Shown here one piece after another: positions 57,094 through 64,000 of a DNA stretch of 64,000 nt; position 1 is the stretch's first letter; the number at the start of each line of letters is the position of its first letter. The translations under genes were made by a program, and so were the position numbers. This stretch comes from Paulinella micropora (taxonomy: Eukaryota; Cercozoa; Imbricatea; Euglyphida), in assembly GCA_009731375.1 (NCBI GenBank), contig BJOX01000003.1, positions 1,701,085-1,765,084 of the forward strand, given 5' to 3'. The notes beneath the pieces are model-generated. The model made no database searches. It was not told the origin of the DNA and saw nothing but the letters and a program-made list of their open reading frames with translations.

Positions 57094-58341
57094 ATGAGCC
57101 ACCAAAGAAATTTAGTCGGCCAAAATCCTGGCGGAGACTTCGTAAATGTCAAAGTCGGGTATGACGGCCACATTGAAACCAATAATATGAAATCAGCTTT
57201 CGGCGAAGCATTAACAAGTCAACTTACCCCAGTTGTTCAGGAGATTTTCCCCTATACCGTTAATACGCGGGTATGGTCATTAACTCAAACTAATGCGACA
57301 GTTTCATTTAATGCGAATATGGCTGAATTGAAAACACAATCAAACAATACCGCGAGTGCCATCCTAACAAGTAAAAGAAGAATAAAATATCGGACTGGTA
57401 TGGGAGTAGTAGCCCGCTTCACTGCTTTATGGGCGACTGATGATACGAAAACATATTATTCGTGTGTAGGAATTGGTGAAAGTGATTTTTCAAATGGGTT
57501 CTATTTTTATAAAACTGATATTGGAATGAATATTCTACAAGCCAAAGGAGGAGCGACTACTTATATCACACAAGCAAACTGGGATGACCCCTGTGATGGA
57601 ACGGGTGATATGCCACTCTTGGATTGGAGTAAGGGTAATGTTTTTCAAATTCAATTCCAGTATTTAGGATTTGGTGCTATACGGTTTTATATTGAAAACC
57701 CGACGACTGGCGACTTTCAATTAGTCCATACGATTAAGTATGCGAATGCCAACACTGGTGTCAGTCTGCGAAACACAACATTACCATTTACCGCACTAAT
57801 GAGGAATGATGCTTCTACTGGAATTCAAATCCTTAAAACCGCGAGTGTTGGGTTATTCATAGAAGGAACTAACACCGTTAATTCAAGCATATCAAACGAA
57901 GCGGAAGGAGATAAAAAGGCAAGCACCACTGAAAGCCCAATTCTCAGCATAAAAAATAAAACAACTTTTAATGGTGGTGCGACCAATTATTCAATAGTCT
58001 ATCCAACTCTCGTGAGCATATCAAACGAGGACTCCAAAGTTAATAAAGTGCGAATTGTGAAAACGACTGGCACACTTACAGGCGAGAACTTTGCCGATAT
58101 TGATGCCAAAACTTCAATTGTGTCAAAGGACACCGCTGCGACTGCCCTTGGTGGTGCCACTATAACGGACCTTATTGTTAAACTGTATGTTAATGCTACT
58201 TCAAGCCAGCTTATTGACCTGCGAGATTACGACATACAACTCGCACCTGGCGAAAATCTAACATTTTTACAACAGTCTTTATCTACTGTTGCGAATGGAG
58301 GAAATGTGAGTGCCATCGTTAATTTTATTGAGGACCATTGA
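57094..58341 (+). CDS. Putative virion surface protein
   Basis: 415 residues, Thr/Asn/Gly-rich and beta-rich, without a signal peptide. A roughly 70-residue N-terminal part (GQNPGGDFVNVKVGYDGHIE) is followed by lectin- or jelly-roll-like segments (RTGMGVVARFTALWA, FQIQFQYLGFGAIRFYIENP). It lies right after the major capsid gene, where spike or collar proteins are common. taatatagga lies before the ATG. Function inferred only. Confidence 0.65.
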   Translation: MSHQRNLVGQNPGGDFVNVKVGYDGHIETNNMKSAFGEALTSQLTPVVQEIFPYTVNTRVWSLTQTNATVSFNANMAELKTQSNNTASAILTSKRRIKYRTGMGVVARFTALWATDDTKTYYSCVGIGESDFSNGFYFYKTDIGMNILQAKGGATTYITQANWDDPCDGTGDMPLLDWSKGNVFQIQFQYLGFGAIRFYIENPTTGDFQLVHTIKYANANTGVSLRNTTLPFTALMRNDASTGIQILKTASVGLFIEGTNTVNSSISNEAEGDKKASTTESPILSIKNKTTFNGGATNYSIVYPTLVSISNEDSKVNKVRIVKTTGTLTGENFADIDAKTSIVSKDTAATALGGATITDLIVKLYVNATSSQLIDLRDYDIQLAPGENLTFLQQSLSTVANGGNVSAIVNFIEDH

Positions 58342-58394
58342 TGTGAATATATAATTATTTTTGTAATAATTTTTTCTAATATAATAATATAGTA

Positions 58395-59028
58395 ATGTAT
58401 AGTCGTAAGTTGTATGTTGTGGGTGGTAGGCGGTTTCTAACAAAAACATCTATCAAATCCTACATAAGAAGAATGATAAACAAATATAACGATGGTGAAG
58501 TGCTGAACCCAGAAGATAGCAAGTTCGTGCTAGACCTAATAACCCCATCACCCTTGTCTAAAAAATGGCATCGTTGATGTTGAAAGTAATTTGACCACGG
58601 GAAGAAAACACTTTCGTGTAGATGGTAAGCCGTTTTCGTGGAATTGCTGTGTTGACCTAATAGGCCTTAGCAAATTAAAAAAAATGGCGAGAGTGATAAA
58701 AGAAGCGAGCAGGAATACAATAAGACCGCAAATACAAGAATATCTTGACATCGTGGCTATTGATGTATTCGTTGAACCCAGATACATATGCGAAATAAGT
58801 GGTGATATATATGAGCGGGTTGATGTCCACGTAGACCACCACTTTGACCTTATACAATTCAAAGATATCCTTAAACAATACCTTGAAGTGAATAGAGAAT
58901 TAGAAGTTGAAGACGGCTTATTGAAAGAACCGCATTTTACCAAATTTAGCGACTTCCACAAACAGAAAGCAATACTGCGAATAATAAAAAAAGAAATCAA
59001 TACATCCTGCGGTCGTAGACGGTATTAG
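58395..59028 (+). pseudogene. DUF3223 (DCL-like) protein, frameshifted
   Basis: Two frames. 58395-58577 (FLTKTSIKSYIRRMINKYNDGEVLNPEDSKFVLDLI) is followed in another frame by KNGIVDVESNL, TGRKHFRVDGKPFSWNCCVDLIG and, near the end, DVHVDHHFDLIQFKDILKQYL. In this order they match the DUF3223 family as I know it: an N-terminal helical pair, a FWVIR-like strand, and a C-terminal CPxTGE...HVDH motif resembling an HNH nuclease. DUF3223 is found in plant DCL proteins, RNA polymerase IV/V tails and some viruses. The break falls at a run of six A (58560-58565). If that is a sequencing indel the gene is whole, about 210 residues. Confidence 0.65.
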
Positions 59029-59044
59029 AGGTAAAATGTATCTC

Positions 59045-59233
59045 TTACGGTAAATACTTTTTCACTTCGTCTTTATTCTTAAACCACGGCTGTTGAACTA
59101 GCCATTCAAGATACTCTTTGTCAATCTTGGCAACATCTTCAATTTTTTTGTGTATATATTTTCCATATTGTAGAGTTTTGTTTACTTCTTCCTCTTCATC
59201 GGGAATTTCTTTTTTTGCTTCGGCTTCGCTCAT
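59045..59233 (-). CDS. Small ExoX-C-like domain protein (short copy)
   Basis: 62 residues. An acidic N-terminus (KKEIPDEEEEV) is followed by YGKYIHKKIEDVAKIDKEYLEWLVQQPW. The pattern (FG)KY...KIEDIA..D..YL.WL resembles the small C-terminal domain of exodeoxyribonuclease X and DUF3820 proteins. It ends KKYLP at a TAA. It is a tandem paralogue of the next gene and convergent with the DUF3223 gene (17-bp gap). Confidence 0.6.
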   Translation of the reverse strand: MSEAEAKKEIPDEEEEVNKTLQYGKYIHKKIEDVAKIDKEYLEWLVQQPWFKNKDEVKKYLP

Positions 59234-59263
59234 TGTATATTATGTAAAATTTATTTATTATAA

Positions 59264-59536
59264 TCATAAATACTTTTTCAATTCGTCTTTATTTTGAACC
59301 CAAGGCTGACGAACTAACCATTCAATATACGGCTTATCAATCTTTGCGATGTCTTCTATTTTTTTGCCTTTGTATTTCCCAAAATGAAACAAGTTTGGTT
59401 GAGCATTTCTCATTTCTTCAATCGCTTTTATTTCGTCGTGGATTACCTTTTGAACATCTTCCAACGAGAAGGATTTTTTTTCGCTTTCAATTGATAGTTG
59501 TTGGAACTTCTCGCACAGTCTTGTTAGGGTGGTCAT
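59264..59536 (-). CDS. Small ExoX-C-like domain protein (long copy)
   Basis: 90 residues with a helical N-terminus (LCEKFQQLSIESEKKSFSLEDVQKVIHDEIKAIEE) before FGKYKGKKIEDIAKIDKPYIEWLVRQPW. The last 40 residues are about 65% identical to those of the 59045-59233 gene, so one is a duplicate of the other. Divergent from the lipase gene, sharing a 57-bp spacer. No nuclease catalytic domain is attached; a protein-protein or DNA-associated role is possible. Confidence 0.65.
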   Translation of the reverse strand: MTTLTRLCEKFQQLSIESEKKSFSLEDVQKVIHDEIKAIEEMRNAQPNLFHFGKYKGKKIEDIAKIDKPYIEWLVRQPWVQNKDELKKYL

Positions 59537-59593
59537 AGTAGGGTGTATATAGTAGGCAGTATGAAAAATTAAAAATCAAATAATTAATATAGG
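59537..59593. promoter_or_regulatory. Divergent promoter spacer
   Basis: 57 bp between divergent genes, with tgtatatagta on the left and attaatatagg directly before the lipase ATG. Confidence 0.5.
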
Positions 59594-60283
59594 ATGAGTG
59601 AGTGGATAAAGTTCGTTAAGGCTTACTCCGCTAAGCATAACATATCCTATGGTGAAGCATTGAAAAAAGCTGGTAAGGAATACAGGAAACAAAAAGGAGG
59701 CAATGCGGATTTGTCAGAGGATGTCTATTTGTCGCGGACGGATAGAAAGGGTGCTGACGGGTGGAAGCCAGTCGCAAGCAAAGAGAAATCAACCGTGTAT
59801 GAAAAAGATGGCAAAGCTATTGTAGCATTTAGAGGTTCAGTAGATAAGCGGGACTTACTCACAGATGTCGCATTGGTAAAGGGAGTATTAAAAAGGACGC
59901 CGAGATATAAAGAAGAGCAGAAGCTGCTTAATGAAGTCATAAAAAAATATGGTAAAGATAATGTAGAGCTTACTGGTCATAGTCTTGGAGGAACGATTGC
60001 GAAAGACCTGAGCCGACAAACTGGTGTAAAGGCTACCACATACAATAAAGGTAGTAGCACTAAGGACCTCATTGAAGGAGTAATTGACCGAGTGGCGGTT
60101 AGGGTAAACCCGAAAGGTAAGCGGGCTAAGACGGCGAAGCTGACCACGAACTACCGAACCGCATTTGACCCCGTTTCATTGTTAGGGGCGACAGCGGTAA
60201 ATACAAAGCTAGTGAAGCCGACGAGGGGTGTTCATACGATTAGGAGCTTCAAAGGTAAAGGAGCCAAAAAAATTTACCTATAA
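59594..60283 (+). CDS. Lipase, class 3-like alpha/beta hydrolase
   Basis: 229 residues. Residues 1-35 (WIKFVKAYSAKHNISYGEALKKAGKEYRKQKGG) form a short basic module seen at the N-terminus of other large-DNA-virus proteins. The hydrolase fold follows with VAFRGS (about 76), the nucleophile elbow TGHSLGGT (about 126-133, Ser as nucleophile), a candidate Asp in AFDPVS (about 192) and His in GVHTI (about 214). Lipases of this kind occur in virophages and Polinton-like viruses and may act on host membranes. Convergent with the polymerase gene. It seems intact. Confidence 0.82.
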   Translation: MSEWIKFVKAYSAKHNISYGEALKKAGKEYRKQKGGNADLSEDVYLSRTDRKGADGWKPVASKEKSTVYEKDGKAIVAFRGSVDKRDLLTDVALVKGVLKRTPRYKEEQKLLNEVIKKYGKDNVELTGHSLGGTIAKDLSRQTGVKATTYNKGSSTKDLIEGVIDRVAVRVNPKGKRAKTAKLTTNYRTAFDPVSLLGATAVNTKLVKPTRGVHTIRSFKGKGAKKIYL

Positions 60284-60284
60284 T

Positions 60285-60755
60285 TCAACCGCGAATGTGG
60301 AAGCCGAGTGGGATGCTGTCATTATCATTAATAAACTTACGGCCCGCCCATTTATTCTCATTAACTTGTTTTTTAACATTCGTCATATGTAGAATGCTAA
60401 AATGTGGGACTTGTTGTTGTTTGCTGTTTCTATCAATGTGTATTTTTTTCATTTGGAAATCCTTTACATTTTCAACTGACCCGCCTTTGTCCATCTTATC
60501 AAATGTGTCATAGTTTAGCTGATTAGCATCTAAGCCTTTACCCCTAAAATGGAAATATCTTTTAACTCCATTTTCAGACACTATTTTAACTCCTTTTGAA
60601 ATATGCTTCAAGTCGTTCTTGGTCATTCCTTCCGTAAAGGCATCCTTCGTCGTAAATTCTAACATATATAGTTTTGGTGCTATCCACACACCCTTTATAA
60701 TCTTACATCCATCGCCTAAGTCATCCCCTATACCACCTAGTTTCTTATTACCCAT
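60285..60755 (-). pseudogene. DNA polymerase B C-terminal part (out of frame)
   Basis: 156 residues. The start GNKKLGGIGDDLGDGCKIIKGVWIAPKLYMLEF matches the post-DTDS part of family B polymerases (the KxY-type motif before the thumb). It overlaps the end of the main polymerase frame by 8 bp in the other frame. A single indel upstream would restore one gene of about 1030 codons, so I treat it as the broken C-terminus and not as a separate protein. A programmed shift is less likely. Confidence 0.82.
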
Positions 60756-63402
60756 TCTTTACATACTTGGCACATCTCGCGTGGATTTGGAGGCTATCAG
60801 TGTCTGTGTAGTAAAAGTCGTCTTCAATGGTTCTGTTCGGGTTTGCTTCCTTAATATAGTTGAACATAATGCGACGGCTATATGCTAGAATGAAAGCCCC
60901 ATAGTGTGAAGGCTTCGTTATGCTACTCTCTAATAAGATTGGATTGCGAGGTAAGCCCGATATGTGCCATAAATCTTTTCCTTGTTGGTCCGTAAATTTG
61001 ACAATGTCAGTTATTTGATTACTATTCCAGAATTTCCAGTAATCTTCATTAGTTTGTATATATGTTGTTATTGAAGGTATCGGTCTCTGTATCATCTTAC
61101 CGTATAGACTATTCATAAACAATTTTGCTAAAAGATATTGTGGGCTACCTTTCTCCGCATTTTCCTTCGCCTTAAACATATCGTCTATGTATTTGGCGAA
61201 GACACATTCCGATTTAATGGTGTAGTATCCTTTATGAATGCGGACCGTATAACCTTCGGCCACCATATCCTCAATATCTACACTCGTCAGCCATTGGTCC
61301 TTCATATCTTCTAGTCGCCATTTAAGGGAGCCCATACGGTCTCGCTGTCCAATCCTTGAATGGAGTATGTTTTTTGGTGAAATGTAGTCAAGGTTGTAAA
61401 TACCGATTTGAAGGTTTCGCGGGTCAAATGGTCCGATTGTTTCCAGTATATCGCCAACCATAAAAGCTAATAACATCGCGGTTGGATACAAAGATACGAC
61501 ATCCGCATCAACGAGGTAGTCTATTATTTCGTCAAATGTGATTTCTTTTTGTAGGTATCGTTCATACTGCTTAGAAATGAACCGCCTCTTAGATGGATAA
61601 GTCCTTCCGCCTATAATCGCTTTTCTAAATGCTCTTTCCTGCTCCACCGTTGGAAGTCTCACCTCATATTTACCGTCTACATATTTCTTCCATATGTTGA
61701 AAGCCAGACTTGAAGTTGAAATGTAGGATGTTAGATTGACTTTGTGAGCTGTAAATATCGTTGTGTTTAACTTATCGTATAATTCCTTCAAACCCATAAC
61801 ATCGTTTTTAAGATAAGCCAGACAGTCCTGCCTCGTCTTGTCGTCCATATCCTCCCACATCTTCGCCCTGTCGTGGTCAAAGTCGCCTTTGAGGATTTCA
61901 CACCCCATACTTTCCAAATTTGCTTTAAGACTTCCTTGGGTATGCTTACACATATCCCACATCTTAACATTTTCAAACTCTAAGCAGATAATAGAGCCGT
62001 TATTGATTTTTGAAGACTTAATCTTAATACCCCTTCTGATTAATTCCTGGTGTATGAAGTAGTGGTCAAAGTTCGCTCCATTAAAACCATTAACATATAG
62101 AACTGGCGGTTTGTCATTTTTACATTTCGGCACCCATCCTGCTTTTATAAGGTCGCCTCGTTTAATTAGTAGGTCAACGAATTGACTGATACAATCTTTA
62201 CCAGCTATGTATTTGAAACCCTCAGACCCCTGAGTATATCCGACTATGTAGCAGTCGTGGATATCGTAGCCGACAGCGATGTTTGTATTTCTAAATGATT
62301 CCAAATCGTAATGAAGCACCTCGTGGTTGTTCATTTGTTCTTCCGTGTGGAACTTAGTTATGAGGTGTCTTTTACCATTCTTCTTCAATCTAATATCAGC
62401 AAACTTTTTCCTGTTGAGATTACATTTATGTTTGTTCAAATATGGTCGCAGACAGTCCTCGCACCGCTTCTTAAACTGCTTAACTAATCCATAATAATGA
62501 TTATTCTCCAAAAAGATTAGTTTGTCAGGTTCTTGTCCTTCTTCGTTTGTGCTGAATGTCTGCTTCATAATATGGTCAGTTATTTCATATGTTTTCCCTT
62601 CCTTAACATGTTTTTTCAATATTTCAACCGCTATTGAAAATGGTATTGGCGAGTTTGGTGGAAGGTTGAATTCAGCTCGGACGGTATTACAGCGGTTCTT
62701 GTTCATTGGATGAATATCTAGCATATCCTTACATAAGAAGAATAAGCTGTTGTTGTTTTTGCTTGGTGGAGATATCTTTTTACCTTCTTCAACTTTCTCC
62801 CTCTTTTCAGTTTTTCCATCATAGCATCCTCCGCCGTTTTCTTGAACTATGGTTATTTCCACATATCTTATGTTTCTTTCATATCCATTCTCGCTCGCTT
62901 CAATGTTGTTTATGTTGAACTCGTTCAGAGCATCCATAAATACAGTATCGTATTGGCGGAGTTGAAATGAATTAAAACTTTTCTTTTTTAAATAGTGGTC
63001 GTATCTCTCATTAGCAGGAGCTGTGGAATATGTTATAGATATATTGACATCCGCATCGTTGGTCATCCCTTCCCTTCTGGCATATCTTATAGCGGGTATC
63101 AATACCTTATCTTCCAATGTGTCTGTATCATAGAAGCTTATGTCTAGCTCCCTAAATTTGAATGTGAGAGAGTTCAGCCGATTATCCCTCCTAACTTCAT
63201 AATCGTTTGCTCTAAACTCTCGCCTCTTCGCTTCCCTAGTCTTAGCCTCGCGGAGATTTGCCCTCGTATTACTACGGATGTTAGATAAAAGGTCTTGGCG
63301 GTTTCTTTTATCTTTCGTTTCAACCTTTCTAAGCTTAGCCTTAGCTTGAAGAAGTTGGACATATTGCTTGTTTGGTCTTGGTGGTAGTGGTGGTTTTGAC
63401 AT
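60748..63402 (-). pseudogene. polB: Protein-primed DNA polymerase B, frameshifted
   Basis: 884 residues in the main frame. The N-terminal basic region (1-200) probably includes the terminal-protein or priming part. Exonuclease motifs: YDLES (about 364), NGFNGANFDHYF (about 450) and YLKNDV (about 540). Polymerase motifs: DADVVSLYP (about 632), KLFMNSLYG (about 760) and YTDTDS (about 864). The frame ends 20 codons after DTDS in the palm, before the thumb. The missing end is encoded at 60285-60755. It replicates the linear genome. As read, the protein lacks the thumb and would be inactive. Confidence 0.9.
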
Positions 63403-63532
63403 TTTACCGTTATGTATATATTAGGTAAGATACTTTTTCTGAAAATAATTAATTAATGTTTTTACCGTTATTATATAGGGGCTATTTGTTTAGATGAAAA
63501 ATATTTTTACCAGATAAAAAAATTATTAGAAC

Positions 63533-63739
63533 TTAAACCGCTACTTTACTCAACTTATCTTCCAGCTCTTGTATCTTCTTTTTGTATTCCTCTATGCTTT
63601 TAAGTTCTTGCTTTTGCTTTAATGCTTTTTCTTTTCTTTCCTCCTTCAACCTTTCTTGGTGGCGGTAGTAGTATGCGAGAGCCTTCTCGTTATTTCTCTT
63701 TCGTCTTGCTTCTCCCTCGTATAGTTTTGGTCTTGGCAT
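63533..63739 (-). CDS. Small basic coiled-coil protein
   Basis: 68 residues: a basic N-terminal part (MPRPKLYEGEARRKRNNEKA) and a helix with Leu at heptad positions (about 35-65), resembling a tiny bZIP-type or core protein. Last gene before the right TIR. ataatatac precedes it. Unknown function. Confidence 0.6.
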   Translation of the reverse strand: MPRPKLYEGEARRKRNNEKALAYYYRHQERLKEERKEKALKQKQELKSIEEYKKKIQELEDKLSKVAV

Positions 63740-63819
63740 CTTGTATTACCTCCTTCGTTGTATATTATAGTTGATATATTTTTATAAATGTAAAATAATT
63801 AATTAAATTATTAATTCTT

Positions 63820-63952
63820 GCTTCCTTTTTGATTTCCTCTTGATTTCTCTTTAATTTCTTATGATGTTAAAAATGGCGATTTGGTCCTAAAAGACCCTTT
63901 TTTTGAGGGCATTTTCTTGCAAATGACCCTAAAAAAAGGGTAATCATCTTCT
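63820..63952 (-). repeat. Right terminal inverted repeat
   Basis: 133 bp, reverse complement of 43062-43194 with two mismatches. Followed by GATTGG, the target duplication. Confidence 0.95.
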
Positions 63953-64000
63953 GATTGGGGGTCTGAATTGTAGCACCCAAAAAGAACATGGGAAGAAGGC
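63953..64000 (+). pseudogene. LINE remnant, right part
   Basis: With one GATTGG removed, this joins the LINE sequence ending at 43061 (QSMDW + GSEL), then a stop. The window ends before more can be read. Confidence 0.6.

Larger units (their letters stand above)
43062..63952. mobile_element. Maverick/Polinton-type integrated viral element
   Basis: A 20,891-bp unit with 133-bp terminal inverted repeats starting 5'-AGAAGATGATTACCC and a perfect 6-bp target duplication GATTGG (43056-43061 and 63953-63958). A 5'-AG terminus and a 6-bp duplication are hallmarks of Polintons. It carries the expected core: protein-primed DNA polymerase B, retroviral-type integrase, packaging ATPase, adenain-like protease, penton-like and major capsid proteins. 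It adds a fibre, lipase and several small genes. It is more A/T-rich than the flanking retroelements. Full capsid modules suggest a virus able to form particles, but three frameshifts mark this copy. Confidence 0.96.

Noticed and set aside
60748-60755. Two separate overlapping genes for the polymerase and a downstream protein
   Set aside because: The downstream frame starts exactly with the polymerase C-terminal motifs missing upstream, so a broken single gene is simpler.
43062-63952. Classification as a virophage
   Set aside because: TIR ends, 6-bp duplication and retroviral-type integrase with protein-primed polymerase B fit a Polinton better; a Polinton-like virus cannot be excluded without phylogeny.

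Overview
This is a window of eukaryotic nuclear DNA built almost entirely from repeats and mobile elements. No ordinary host gene is recognisable. Retrotransposons with LTRs, a tyrosine-recombinase (DIRS-order) retrotransposon, a LINE remnant, a foldback (MITE-like) repeat and huge microsatellite arrays all point to a repeat-rich eukaryote. The sequence alone does not identify the species, and an algal, protist or invertebrate host are all possible. Runs of N at 1744-2494, 5214-5991, 8405-8414, 12019-12927, 23516-23798, 44145-44154 and 45017-45026 are assembly gaps.

Positions 1-13663 are dominated by GATA/TATC, TATG/CATA, TAGG, GA/CT, AAAGA and TG/CA arrays. Short unique islands lie between them: two copies of a foldback element, an identical duplicated block of about 230 bp, and a scrap of a retrotransposon gag gene.

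Positions 13664-42222 are one DIRS-order retrotransposon with split direct repeats (A1 at 13664, B1-A2 at 39561-39985, B2 at 42162-42222). It has gag, RT/RNase H and tyrosine recombinase genes, all decayed. Its gag gene is split by two Ty3/gypsy elements lying head to head at one point. E1 (14995-25012, minus strand) has 698-bp LTRs but a broken pol. E2 (25016-35612, plus strand) has 236/237-bp LTRs, an intact 891-codon gag and a 1926-codon pol in the same frame, separated by a single UGA. With both insertions removed, the DIRS gag frame reads across the junction into its zinc knuckle. Repeat divergence (A1/A2 about 3%, E2 LTRs about 1.7%, E1 LTRs about 0.6%) and the target duplications give the order DIRS, then E2, then E1.

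Positions 42223-43061 and 63953-64000 are two parts of a decayed LINE reverse transcriptase. It is split by a complete Maverick/Polinton-type integrated viral element at 43062-63952 (20,891 bp). This element has 133-bp terminal inverted repeats starting 5'-AG and a perfect 6-bp target duplication, GATTGG. It encodes a protein-primed DNA polymerase B, a retroviral-type integrase, a packaging ATPase, an adenain-like protease, penton-like and major capsid proteins, and a fibre with a peptidase S74 domain. It also carries a GHSLGG lipase, a DUF3223 (DCL-like) protein, tandem paralogues of a small exonuclease-X-C-like domain, and several unknown small genes. Most of its genes have an AATATA[G/C]-type motif just upstream. 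Three genes (fibre, DUF3223, DNA polymerase) are each broken by one frameshift. The copy is therefore either decaying or carries indel errors, although its architecture is complete.
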